From Acidimicrobiales bacterium (GTDB lineage: Bacteria > Actinomycetota > Acidimicrobiia > Acidimicrobiales > Iamiaceae), in contig JAODBM010000159.1 of assembly GCA_025463985.1 (NCBI GenBank), positions 1 through 42,856 on the forward strand: a stretch of DNA of 42,856 nt, given 5' to 3'. Shown here piece after piece: positions 8,020-17,410 of the stretch; the stretch's first letter is position 1, and every line of letters begins with the position of its first letter. The notes beneath the pieces are model-generated. The model did not search any database, was not told the DNA's origin, and saw only the letters and a list, made by a program, of their open reading frames with translations. Made by a program: the position numbers and the translations under genes.

Positions 8020-8306
8020 CCACCCGGCGCCACCGGCGGCCCGTCTGGCTCCGGCTCCTGGTCGGCGCCCTCCCACGGGCAGTGCCGGCACCCCTGGCTG
8101 CAGCAGTACCCCCGCTCGGCCAGGTAGTCCGCGGTCATCACGCTGAAGCCGGTCGCCGGATCGAGATAGGTCGACAGGCCGAGCGCGCAGGCCTGATGGT
8201 GGCGGTCCAGGATGGCGGCGCGGTCGGGCCGGTCGGGCGCCAGGCGCGTCGGGTGGGGAACGTCCCGCCACCCCGAGCGCTTCGGCCCGCTCGGTCCTGG
8301 CCGCAT
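8016..8306 (-). CDS. DUF5522 family small Cys-rich protein
   Basis: This 96-residue protein carries the DUF5522 pattern: HPTRLAPDRPDRAAILDRHH, then YLDPATGFSVMTADYLAERG, then the cysteine cluster CCSQGCRHCPW. The Cys arrangement (CC-x3-C-x2-C) looks like a metal or cluster ligand set. No biochemical function is established that I know of. It starts 13 bases after the valS stop on the same strand, so it is probably co-transcribed with valS. Its stop shares the bases CTAG with the stop of the convergent His-rich gene, so the two genes end within a 4-base overlap. Confidence 0.8.
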   Translation of the reverse strand: MRPGPSGPKRSGWRDVPHPTRLAPDRPDRAAILDRHHQACALGLSTYLDPATGFSVMTADYLAERGYCCSQGCRHCPWEGADQEPEPDGPPVAPGG

Positions 8307-8319
8307 GGTCTCGCCCGGC

Positions 8320-10917
8320 TCAGCCCGCGGCCAGGGTGACCTCGACGCCGGCGGCGGTGGCGTCGGCCACCTCGACCAGCGTGAGGTCGGCGACCTTGCC
8401 GGCGTCGCGCAGGTCGTCGGCCGCGGCGCCGAGCGCGGCCAGGCGCTCCGCCGTGTCCGAGACGACGACGGTCGCGACCTCGGCGCGCATCGAGACCTTC
8501 GCGTCGGACTTGGCCTTGCGGACCCGGCCGAGCACCTCGGCGCTGACCGCCAGCACGGAGGGTCCGTCGGCCACGGTGCCCGCGGCGTCGCGCAACGACG
8601 CGCTGTCGGGCCAGGCGGCGCGGTGGATCGATCCGGCGGTGAAGCCCGGCAGCGGCCCGTCGTCGGTCTGGCACCACGACCAGACCTCTTCGGTGACGAA
8701 CGGCAGGAACGGGGCGAAGAGCCGGAGCAGCGTCGACAGCGCGGTGCGCAGCGCGACGCGTGCCGACGTGGATGCCGCGCTGTCGCCATAGGCCCGGCCC
8801 TTGACCAGCTCGAGGTGGTCGTCGCAGAAGCGCCAGAAGAACTCCTCGGACCGCTGCAGCGCCCGCGCGTAGTCGTAGGCCTCGAACGCTCGCGTGGCCT
8901 CGTCGACCAGGTCGGCCAGCTCGGCGAGCATGGCGCGGTCGATCGGCTCGGTCACGACCCCCTCGACCGCGACGTCGCCGGCGCCGAGCGCGAAGCGGCT
9001 GGCGTTGAGGACCTTCATGGCCAGCCGCCGGCCGATCTTCATCTGGCCGGCGTCGAACGCGGTGTCGGTGCCGGGCCGAGCGCTCGTCGACCAGTAGCGG
9101 ACGGCGTCGGTGCCGTACTCCTCCAGCATCGCGGTGGGCACGACGACGTTGCCCTTCGACTTCGACATCTTCTTGCGGTCGGGGTCGAGGATCCAACCCG
9201 CGAGGGCGGCGTGGGCCCACGGTGCCGTCTTGTGCTCGAGGTGGCTGCGGACGACGGTCGAGAACAGCCAGGTGCGGATGATGTCGTGCGCCTGGGGCCG
9301 CAGGTCCATCGGGTACGTGCGCTCGAACAGGTCGGCGTCCTCCTCCCAGCCGCTGGCGATCATCGGCGTGAGCGACGAGGTCGCCCAGGTGTCCATCACG
9401 TCGGGGTCGCCCATGAACCCGCCGGGCTGGCCCCGCTGCGCTTCGCTGAACCCGGGCGGCACGTGGGACTGCGGGTCGATCGGCAGCGACGCCTCGTCCG
9501 GCACGATCGGGTGATCGTGGTCGGGACGGCCCTCGGCGTCGACCGGATACCAGAGCGGGAACGGCACGCCGAAGAACCGCTGGCGCGAGACCAGCCAATC
9601 GCCGTTGAGCCCCTCGACCCAGTTGTCGAACCGGTGGCGCATGTGCTCGGGATGCCACGCGACCTCGCGGCCGCGAGCCAGCAGCTCCTCGCGCAGCTCG
9701 GCCGAGCGGCCGCCGTTGCGGATGTACCACTGGCGGGTCGTGACGATCTCGAGCGGCCGGTCGCCCTTCTCGTAGAACTTGACCGGGTGCGTGATGGGCT
9801 TCGGCTCGCCGAGCAGCTCGCCGGTCTCGCCGAGGATCTCGACCATCGCCTGCCGTGCGCCGCCGGCAGCCTTGCCGGCGATGCGGCCATAGCGCTCGCG
9901 GGCCTCGCCGCTGGCCAGCCACGCCGGCGGTTCGCTGGCCAGGCGCCCGTCCTTGCCGATCACGGCGCGGGTCTGCAGGTCGAGCTCGCGCCACCAGGTG
10001 ACGTCGGTGGTGTCGCCGAACGTGCAGATCATCGCCACCCCGGTGCCCTTGTCGGGCTCGGCCAAGGGGTGCGCGCGGAACGGCACCTCGACGCCGAAGG
10101 CCGGCGTGGTGACGGTGCTGTCGAACAGCGCCTGGTAGCGCTCGTCGTCGGGATGGGCGACGAGCGCGACGCACGACACGACCAGCTCGGGACGCGTGGT
10201 CGAGATGATCACGTCGCCCCCACCGTCGGTGCGGTGGAACGCGAGGTCGTGGTACGCGCCAGGACGCTCGCGGTCCTCCAACTCGGCCTGGGCGACCGCC
10301 GTCTGGAACGTGGTGTCCCAAAGGCTCGGGGCCTCGGTCGAGTACGCCTCGCCGCGCGCCAGGTTCCGCAGGAACGCGCGCTGGCTGATGCGCTGGGTGC
10401 GCTCGCTGACGGTCGTGTAGGTGAGCTGCCAGTCGACCGACAGGCCGAGCCGGCGGAAGACGTCCTCGAACGCCTGCTCGTCGGTCTCGGTCAGCCGCTC
10501 GCACAGCTCGATGAAGTTGCGGCGGCTGATGGCCGCGTAGTCGCGGCGTTCCTTCGGCGCGGTGCCGGGCGGCGTGAAGTCCTCGACGTACGGCACGGTC
10601 GGGTCGCAGCGGACGCCGAAGTAGTTCTCGACCCGCCGCTCGGTCGGCAGCCCGTTGTCGTCCCAGCCCATCGGATAGAAGACCTCGCGGCCCCGCATGC
10701 GCTGGAAGCGGGCGATCGCGTCGGTCTGCGTGTAGCTGAAGACGTGGCCGACGTGCAGCGAGCCCGACACGGTCGGCGGCGGCGTGTCGATGGCGTAGAC
10801 GTCGGCGCGGGTCTTCGTGCGGTCGAACCGATAGGTGCCGTCGGCCTGCCAGCGCTCGTCCCAGCGCGCCTCGAGCCCTTCGAGCGAGGGCTTCTCGGGG
10901 ACGTTCGGCGCAGCCAT
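8320..10917 (-). CDS. valS: Valine--tRNA ligase (type 2-like)
   Basis: This 865-residue class I aminoacyl-tRNA synthetase attaches valine to tRNA-Val. The HIGH signature appears as HVGH at residues 55-58 (SGSLHVGHVFSYTQTD). The KMSKS signature is in DRKKMSKSKGN near residue 580. The string GWDDNGLPTERRVENYFGV marks the valine enzyme. The CP1 editing domain carries TTRPEL. The length and the absence of the C-terminal coiled coil found in E. coli ValS place it with the archaeal/rickettsial-like type 2 form. I chose the ATG at 10917 (MAAPNVPEKPSLEGLE). Upstream in-frame starts would add an Arg/Pro-rich extension that does not look conserved. The gene is divergent from cysS across 158 bases that show no recognisable T-box. 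Confidence 0.95.
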   Translation of the reverse strand: MAAPNVPEKPSLEGLEARWDERWQADGTYRFDRTKTRADVYAIDTPPPTVSGSLHVGHVFSYTQTDAIARFQRMRGREVFYPMGWDDNGLPTERRVENYFGVRCDPTVPYVEDFTPPGTAPKERRDYAAISRRNFIELCERLTETDEQAFEDVFRRLGLSVDWQLTYTTVSERTQRISQRAFLRNLARGEAYSTEAPSLWDTTFQTAVAQAELEDRERPGAYHDLAFHRTDGGGDVIISTTRPELVVSCVALVAHPDDERYQALFDSTVTTPAFGVEVPFRAHPLAEPDKGTGVAMICTFGDTTDVTWWRELDLQTRAVIGKDGRLASEPPAWLASGEARERYGRIAGKAAGGARQAMVEILGETGELLGEPKPITHPVKFYEKGDRPLEIVTTRQWYIRNGGRSAELREELLARGREVAWHPEHMRHRFDNWVEGLNGDWLVSRQRFFGVPFPLWYPVDAEGRPDHDHPIVPDEASLPIDPQSHVPPGFSEAQRGQPGGFMGDPDVMDTWATSSLTPMIASGWEEDADLFERTYPMDLRPQAHDIIRTWLFSTVVRSHLEHKTAPWAHAALAGWILDPDRKKMSKSKGNVVVPTAMLEEYGTDAVRYWSTSARPGTDTAFDAGQMKIGRRLAMKVLNASRFALGAGDVAVEGVVTEPIDRAMLAELADLVDEATRAFEAYDYARALQRSEEFFWRFCDDHLELVKGRAYGDSAASTSARVALRTALSTLLRLFAPFLPFVTEEVWSWCQTDDGPLPGFTAGSIHRAAWPDSASLRDAAGTVADGPSVLAVSAEVLGRVRKAKSDAKVSMRAEVATVVVSDTAERLAALGAAADDLRDAGKVADLTLVEVADATAAGVEVTLAAG

Positions 10918-11075
10918 GGCGTCCAAACGTACCGGCGCACCCGCCGCGGGCCGAACCGACATCGCCCGCTCTCCGCCGCGAACGCGGCGTGGAACGCGGC
11001 CCGAAACCGCCACCGTCCACGCCGCATCCGGAACGGGTGAGGGGGCGGGCGGGGCGGATCGGCTTCAATCGTGAC

Positions 11076-12527
<1,452 letters not shown>

Positions 12528-12528
12528 A

Positions 12529-12545
12529 CCGCCGGGGGCCGGCGG
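12529..12545. terminator. GC-rich hairpin directly after cysS
   Basis: CCGCCGG and CCGGCGG form a perfect 7-bp stem with a 3-base loop, starting 2 bases after the cysS stop. No T-run follows, so it is a weak or non-canonical terminator at best. It could serve both cysS and the convergent gene ending at 12611. Confidence 0.35.
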
Positions 12546-12610
12546 CCCACCGGCGAGTCGGCCGGCCGGCTTGCGGACCGCCCAGCGCGGGCGGGCCGGC
12601 CGCGCTCAGG

Positions 12611-13957
12611 TCACTTGGGCAACGTCGGCAAGGGGAGGGTGACCGGCACGGGAACCGGGAGCGGCGGCACCTTGGGGATCGTCGGCAACGGGATGCCGGT
12701 CGGCGGCGGGCTCGGCGGCGGCGGGGTGGTGGGCGGAGGCGTGGTCGGGGGCGGGGTGGTCGGGGGCGGGGTGGTCGGGGGTGGCGTGGTGGGTGGTGGC
12801 GTCGTCGGGGGCGGGGTGGTCGGGGGTGGCGTGGTGGGTGGTGGTGTCGTCGGGGGCGGGGGCGACGTCGGCGGGGTCGGGCTGACGCCACCGCCGGGCG
12901 AGCCCGAGCCGGGAGCCCCGGTCGTGCCGTTCGCACTGATCCCACCGCCACCGGCCGAGCCGTTCAGCGACCCCGAGGCGCCGCTGGACGGCGACCCGCT
13001 GATCGAGCCCGAACCGCTGAGCGGACCGAGCGGCCCGAGGGTCCCGCCGCCGGAGGCGGTGCTCGTGGTCGTCGGTCGGCTGCTCGACGCCAGGTCGATG
13101 GGCGACGTCCCGCTGGGCGTGTCGATCGACTGCGCGTGGCCGCTCGTCGCTGGCGCCGCGGACGGGCCGGGGAGGCCGGGCCCGCCGTGGTCGCCGAAGG
13201 CCACGACCATGCCGGCGAGGAAGACGGCGGCGGCCGTGCCGCGGAGCAGCCGGGTCGCCGTCGGCTCGATGCGCACGATCAGCGGGACGCGCGGCGTGTC
13301 GTGGTCCTTGTCGTCGACGACCTGCGCCGCCGTGTCGGACTCGGCCCAGCGCCGCCAGGCGGCGAACGCGTCGGCCTCGGTCGTCATGCCCAAGGCGATC
13401 GACAGGGCCTGGAGGGCGTCGACGGCACCGGCGAGGTGCACGTCGAGGTCAGCCTCGGCGCTGGCGGCGAGGGCCTCGGCCTCGTCCGACGAGACGTCGA
13501 GCGCCAATCCGAGATCGACGGGATCGAACCCGGCCGCGGCGGTCATGAACAGGGCCGCACGCCGCTGCTCGTCGAGCCCGCCGAAGAGGCGGGCGACCGC
13601 GCTCAGGTCGACGTCGGGCGGAAGGGCGTGCGCGAGGTCGGCGGCGTCGGGCGCGCCAGGCGTCGAGGTCGCGAGCGCGATGCGGCGCGCCGTGCCGAGC
13701 AGGCAGGGGAGGAAGGGGTCCTCGATGCTGTAGGTGCCGTCGGCCACGGCCGCCAGCGCCTCGGGGAAGCTTCGGACGACGATGGCGGGCGCCTCGCCCG
13801 GCCGGCCCGTGACGGTGGTGGCCAGCGCGGCCACGGCCGGCGCATGGCGCCGATACAGCTCGCGCATGGCGAACCGCTCGCCGAAGCGGGCCCGTTCGGC
13901 CAGGTGGGTGTCGGTCAACTGCTCGGTGAACCCGACTGCTGCTTCGTCGCGTGCCAT
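12611..13957 (-). CDS. Membrane-anchored ECF sigma-factor-like protein with Pro/Thr-rich extracytoplasmic tail
   Basis: This 448-residue protein has an unusual layout. Residues about 28-95 (FAMRELYRRHAPAVAALATT, then FLPCLLGTARRIAL) resemble sigma-70 region 2 of ECF sigma factors. Residues about 127-175 (GGLDEQRRAALFMTAAAGFD, then LGLALDVSSDEAEALAASAE) resemble region 4, although the basic DNA-reading residues of its recognition helix are largely replaced by acidic and Ala residues. One transmembrane helix follows at about 236-255. After it comes a low-complexity Gly/Ser/Pro region, nine PPPTT repeats (367-411) and a Pro/Leu/Val end. It may act as a surface-sensing regulator or may have lost sigma activity; neither is shown. 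I chose the ATG at 13957 over an upstream frame extension of poor composition. Confidence 0.7.
   Translation of the reverse strand: MARDEAAVGFTEQLTDTHLAERARFGERFAMRELYRRHAPAVAALATTVTGRPGEAPAIVVRSFPEALAAVADGTYSIEDPFLPCLLGTARRIALATSTPGAPDAADLAHALPPDVDLSAVARLFGGLDEQRRAALFMTAAAGFDPVDLGLALDVSSDEAEALAASAEADLDVHLAGAVDALQALSIALGMTTEADAFAAWRRWAESDTAAQVVDDKDHDTPRVPLIVRIEPTATRLLRGTAAAVFLAGMVVAFGDHGGPGLPGPSAAPATSGHAQSIDTPSGTSPIDLASSSRPTTTSTASGGGTLGPLGPLSGSGSISGSPSSGASGSLNGSAGGGGISANGTTGAPGSGSPGGGVSPTPPTSPPPPTTPPPTTPPPTTPPPTTPPPTTPPPTTPPPTTPPPTTPPPTTPPPPSPPPTGIPLPTIPKVPPLPVPVPVTLPLPTLPK
12725..12859 (-). repeat. Nine-copy 15-bp coding tandem repeat (PPPTT)
   Basis: This 135-bp array of 15-bp units encodes nine consecutive PPPTT pentapeptides in the extracytoplasmic tail of the sigma-like protein. 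Units are not identical at third positions but keep the frame exactly. Such an array is prone to slippage and could vary in copy number between strains without breaking the frame. Confidence 0.9.
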
Positions 13958-14109
13958 GCCCCTTGTGCCTCCGTCGAACCGTCGGTGGTCCCGCTGCCGA
14001 GGTTCGCCGTGGCGCCGGCCATCTCCTTCCCCGGCGGCATCGGTACGGGTCGCGGGCTCGGCGAGCACGATTTGACGGTGCGCGGCCGCCGGACGAACGC
14101 TTGTCGGTC

Positions 14110-15345
14110 GTGCACGGCAGCCGACGGAAGCGGGGTGGAGCTCAGCGAGCGCCGTTGCCGCCGGGCTTCGGCGCCATCTGGACGACCGTCGCCGTCGACC
14201 TCATCGGCTTCGGGATCGTGCTGCCGATCCTCCCTCGGTACGCCGAGGACCTGCACATCACGCCCGCCGTGATCGGCCTGGTCGTGGCCTCGTTCTCGGT
14301 GGCCCAGATGATCGGGTCGCCGCTCCTCGGCCGCCTGTCGGATCGCTGGGGACGCAAGCCGGTGCTGATCCTCTCGTTGTGCGGCACGGCCATCGGCAGC
14401 CTGGTGACCGGCCTCGCCGGGACGGTCTGGCTGCTCCTGCTCGGCCGCGTCATCGATGGCGCGTCGGGCGCCAGCGTGTCGGTCGCCCAGGCGGCGGTCG
14501 CCGACGTCGCGACCCCCGACCAGCGGCCGCGGCTGCTCGGGCTGCTCGGCGCGGCGTTCGGCGTGGGCTTCGTGGTCGGGCCGGCCATCGGCGCGCTCGC
14601 CGCGCTGGGCGGCCCGCGCGTCCCGTTCTTCATCGCAGCCACGATCGCCGGCGTCAACGCGATCGTCGCCATGCGCCGCCTGCCCGAGACGCACCCCGAT
14701 CGCACGGGCCGTCCCGACGCCGCCGCGGGTGAGCTGGCACCGACGCTGCGCGCCGGCGGGCTGCCCGCCGGCGCGCTGCGGCTCATCGTGGTGGCGTTCA
14801 TCGCGCTCTTCGCGTTCAGCGGGTTCGAGACGACGTTCTCGCTGCTCCTCCACGACCGGTTCGGGCTGACGATCGGGTCCACCGGCGCCGTGTTCGCCGC
14901 GGTGGGCCTGCTCCTCGTGTTCGTGCAGGCCGGGCTCGTCCACCCCGTCACCAGCCGGCTGGGCGAGCGGGGGACGATCCGCCTCGGCCTCGTGCTCAAC
15001 GGCATCGGCCTGGTTCTGCTCGGCATCGACGGCCGCTGGCTCACGCTCGTGCCCGCGCTGCTCGGGCTCGTCCTCGGCCAGGGACTCGTGGCGCCGACCA
15101 TGACCTCGGCCGTCGCCGGCCAAGCCGGCCCCTCGGCACGCGGGCGCGTCCTCGGCTACCAGCAGTCCGCCGGGGCCCTCGCTCGGGCGGTGGGACCGGC
15201 CGCCGCGGGCGTGCTGTACGGCCGCGTCGCCATACCGGCGCCCTACCTCGTCGGTGCCGCGGCCGTGGCGGTCGCTCTGCTGCTCGTGCCGCGCACCCCG
15301 AGCGACGAGCCCCGGCCCGCGCCGGCCACGACCACCTCGGCCTGA
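14110..15345 (+). CDS. MFS transporter (TetA/DHA1-like)
   Basis: This protein of about 411 residues has roughly twelve hydrophobic helices. The first helix, VDLIGFGIVLPILPRYAEDL, and the loop GRLSDRWGRKPVLILS (major-facilitator motif A) are typical of DHA1 drug exporters related to TetA. A motif-C-like stretch (GFVVGPAIGALAALGGPRVPF) in helix 5 marks antiporters. The substrate is unknown. Start choice is uncertain: GTG at 14110 gives a short basic N-terminus before helix 1, TTG at 14101 is also in frame, and no clear ribosome-binding site is seen. The 152 bases between this gene and the divergent sigma-like gene show nothing else that I recognise. Confidence 0.85.
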   Translation: MHGSRRKRGGAQRAPLPPGFGAIWTTVAVDLIGFGIVLPILPRYAEDLHITPAVIGLVVASFSVAQMIGSPLLGRLSDRWGRKPVLILSLCGTAIGSLVTGLAGTVWLLLLGRVIDGASGASVSVAQAAVADVATPDQRPRLLGLLGAAFGVGFVVGPAIGALAALGGPRVPFFIAATIAGVNAIVAMRRLPETHPDRTGRPDAAAGELAPTLRAGGLPAGALRLIVVAFIALFAFSGFETTFSLLLHDRFGLTIGSTGAVFAAVGLLLVFVQAGLVHPVTSRLGERGTIRLGLVLNGIGLVLLGIDGRWLTLVPALLGLVLGQGLVAPTMTSAVAGQAGPSARGRVLGYQQSAGALARAVGPAAAGVLYGRVAIPAPYLVGAAAVAVALLLVPRTPSDEPRPAPATTTSA

Positions 15346-15394
15346 TCTGCGCGTCGCTTTTGTGGATCGCGCATCTCCCGAATATTGTGGGGTA

Positions 15395-15410
15395 GTTACC
15401 GTCGGGTAAC
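15395..15410. promoter_or_regulatory. Palindrome upstream of the acyl-CoA dehydrogenase
   Basis: GTTACC-GTCG-GGTAAC is a perfect 6-bp inverted repeat with a 4-base spacer. It lies 72 bases before the acyl-CoA dehydrogenase start. Just before it at 15379 is an AT-rich CGAATATTGT element in otherwise GC-rich DNA, which may be promoter sequence. The spacing suits a dimeric TetR- or GntR-type repressor, but no cognate regulator gene is adjacent. Confidence 0.4.
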
Positions 15411-15482
15411 ATGAAGGAACGATGAGGTATCGCACCCGCACGGGGCGAAAACCTCCGCCGCAACCGACTCCGAGGTGTCCAC

Positions 15483-16715
15483 ATGACCGAGTTCTCCCTC
15501 GCCCTGAACGAGGACCAGATCCAGATCCGTGACTGGGTGCACGAGTTCGCGAAGGACGTCGTGCGACCCAATGCCGAGGAGTGGGACGAGCGGGAGGAGT
15601 TCCCGTGGCCCATCGTCGAGGAGGCCGCCAAGATCGGCCTCTACAGCATCGACTTCATGAGCAATGCGATCATGAACGACAGCACGGGCCTCACCCTCCC
15701 GATCGCCCTCGAAGAGCTGTTCTGGGGCGACGCCGGCATCGGCCTCGCCATCTTCGGCTCGGGCCTCGCGGCCGCCGGCATCATGGGCAACGCCACGCCC
15801 GAGCAGATCATCGAGTGGGTGCCGCAGTGCTACGGCACCGCCGACAAGGTGCAGCTCGGCGCCTTCTGCGTCTCCGAGCCCGACGCCGGGTCCGACGTCA
15901 GCTCGCTGCGCACCCGCGCCGTGTACGACGAGGCCAAGGACGAGTGGGTGCTCAACGGCACCAAGGCGTGGATCACCAACGGCGGCATCGCCGACATCCA
16001 CGTGGTGGTGGCCGCCGTCGACCCCGAGCTGAAGGGCCGGGGCCAGGCGAGCTTCGTCGTGCCGCCGAACACGCCCGGGCTCTCCATGGGCCAGAAGTAC
16101 AAGAAGCACGGCATCCGCGCCTCGCACACCGCCGAGGTCGTCCTCGACGACGTGCGCGTGCCGGGCCACTGCCTCCTCGGCGGCAAGGAGAAGCTCGACG
16201 AGAAGCTGGCGCGGGCCCGCGAGGCGCTGGCCAAGCCGGCCAAGGAGTCCAGCGGCAAGCAGCCGGCCATGGCCACGTTCGAGGCCACCCGCCCCGCGGT
16301 CGGCGCGCAGGCCATCGGCATCGCCCGGGCCGCGTACGAGTACGCGCTGCAGTACGCCGGCGAGCGGCACGCGTTCGGCAAGCCGATCATCAAGAACCAG
16401 TCGATCGCCTTCATGCTCGCCGACATGGCCACCGAGATCGACGCTGCCCGCCTGCTCGTGTGGCGCGCCGCCTGGCTCGCCCGCAACGGCACGTACGTCA
16501 ACGCCGAAGGCTCGATGTCCAAGCTCAAGGCCGGCCGCGTCGCCGTGTGGGCCACCGAGCGCGCCATCCAGATCTTGGGCGGCTACGGCTACGTCCGCGA
16601 GTACCCGGTCGAGCGCTTCCACCGCGACGCGAAAATTTACGACATCTTCGAAGGCACCGAGCAGATCCAGCAGCTCGTGATCGCTCGAGCCATCAGCGGC
16701 CTGCGCATCGAGTAG
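15483..16715 (+). CDS. Acyl-CoA dehydrogenase
   Basis: This 410-residue FAD enzyme introduces the alpha-beta double bond into acyl-CoA thioesters. The N-terminal helical domain starts FSLALNEDQIQIRDWVHEFA. The FAD-binding strand CVSEPDAGSDVSSLRTRA is followed by the WVLNGTKAWITNG segment. The C-terminal domain has QILGGYGYVREYPVERFHRD and the catalytic glutamate in FEGTEQIQ (Glu390), the position used by medium- and short-chain enzymes. A region around residues 240-258 (AREALAKPAKESSGKQP) is an insertion compared with typical members of about 385 residues. GAGG precedes the ATG at a spacing of about 7. It is monocistronic and has a palindrome in its upstream region. Confidence 0.93.
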   Translation: MTEFSLALNEDQIQIRDWVHEFAKDVVRPNAEEWDEREEFPWPIVEEAAKIGLYSIDFMSNAIMNDSTGLTLPIALEELFWGDAGIGLAIFGSGLAAAGIMGNATPEQIIEWVPQCYGTADKVQLGAFCVSEPDAGSDVSSLRTRAVYDEAKDEWVLNGTKAWITNGGIADIHVVVAAVDPELKGRGQASFVVPPNTPGLSMGQKYKKHGIRASHTAEVVLDDVRVPGHCLLGGKEKLDEKLARAREALAKPAKESSGKQPAMATFEATRPAVGAQAIGIARAAYEYALQYAGERHAFGKPIIKNQSIAFMLADMATEIDAARLLVWRAAWLARNGTYVNAEGSMSKLKAGRVAVWATERAIQILGGYGYVREYPVERFHRDAKIYDIFEGTEQIQQLVIARAISGLRIE

Positions 16716-16785
16716 CCGACCGGGCGGCTGGGCATTGCGCTCGCTGGGTCGCCTGCCGCGGGTGGCCGGCGACCGCTTCATTGGA

Positions 16786-17364
16786 CTAGTGGAGGTGCGT
16801 GCGTTCGCCGTGTGGCCCGAACACGGCGATCAGCTCGACCGGCCCATCGACCGCGCCGAACCAGTGGGGCGTCCCAGTGCTGAACTCCACGGCCTCATCG
16901 GGCTCGATGACGAGGTCCTGATCTCCCAGCAAGAGCCGCAATCGTCCCTCGATCACGTACATCCAGTCATGCCCGTCGTGCACCCGCAGCGACTCGGGAG
17001 GCCTCCGTCGGCTGGCATTGATGCGGATCTTGAACGCGCGGAGGCCGCCGGCCTGGCCCCGGTTCGTGAGCGGCCACATCGTGAGTCCGTCGCGCTTCAC
17101 GGGCCGGCTCCGGATGCGCGGGTCCGACGCAGGCGCACCCCCGAGGAGATCGTCCGTGCTCACGCCGAGAGCGGCTGCCAGGCCCGCGATGTGATCGAGG
17201 GCGAGACGCCGTTTGCCCGACTCGAGGCGGCTGAGCGTCGAGATGTCGATGTGTGCCCGCTCGCTGACCTGCTGCAGCGTGAGCCCCTGCTCGGTTCGCA
17301 GCTCCCGCAGCCGACGTCGAACCCGAGCGTCGATCGACTCGTCAGGGTTCGAGTTTGCCTGCAT
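16786..17364 (-). CDS. XRE-family regulator with C-terminal cupin domain
   Basis: This 192-residue protein has an N-terminal HTH (LRELRTEQGLTLQQVSERAH, then ISTLSRLESGKRRL). A cupin domain follows, with HDGHDWMYVIEGRLRLLLGD and a second histidine-containing strand, FSTGTPHWFGAVDG. XRE-cupin proteins usually sense a small ligand through the cupin and repress neighbouring metabolic or transport genes. The start is uncertain: ATG at 17364 (MQANSNPDES) or ATG at 17382 (adding MAMLLA). Both lie inside a perfect inverted repeat, which suggests autoregulation. The gene is divergent from the MFS exporter at 17411, its likely target. Confidence 0.87.
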   Translation of the reverse strand: MQANSNPDESIDARVRRRLRELRTEQGLTLQQVSERAHIDISTLSRLESGKRRLALDHIAGLAAALGVSTDDLLGGAPASDPRIRSRPVKRDGLTMWPLTNRGQAGGLRAFKIRINASRRRPPESLRVHDGHDWMYVIEGRLRLLLGDQDLVIEPDEAVEFSTGTPHWFGAVDGPVELIAVFGPHGERTHLH

Positions 17365-17388
17365 GGCAAGCAGCATTGCCATGCAGGC
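17357..17388. promoter_or_regulatory. Perfect 13-bp inverted repeat, probable operator
   Basis: GCCTGCATGGCAA at 17357-17369 and TTGCCATGCAGGC at 17376-17388 are exact inverse complements separated by 6 bases. The element sits at the start of the XRE-cupin gene and 22 bases before the divergent MFS start. It could repress both genes at once. As RNA it could also fold into a hairpin over the regulator's start codon. Confidence 0.65.
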
Positions 17389-17410
17389 GATAGGTCGTCA
17401 ATGTCGGGCC

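Noticed and set aside
8212-11040. A 942-codon open frame on the plus strand opposite valS.
   Set aside because: It is the antisense shadow of valS, caused by scarce stop codons in GC-rich DNA. Its Arg/Gly/Val-rich composition shows no domain, and valS has all synthetase motifs.
10918-11075. T-box riboswitch between the divergent valS and cysS genes.
   Set aside because: The conserved T-box sequence and its antiterminator context are not found on either strand.
12725-12859. CRISPR array suggested by regular repeats.
   Set aside because: The 15-bp units have no spacers and keep the reading frame of a coding gene.
12615-13733. A plus-strand frame with GGGVVGGG repeats that looks like a glycine-rich surface protein.
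   Set aside because: It is the complement of the PPPTT repeat and the rest of the sigma-like gene. The minus-strand product has recognisable domains and a membrane helix.
15411-15425. ATG after the GTTACC palindrome as an acyl-CoA dehydrogenase start or leader peptide.
   Set aside because: It reads only four codons before a stop and is out of frame with the enzyme.
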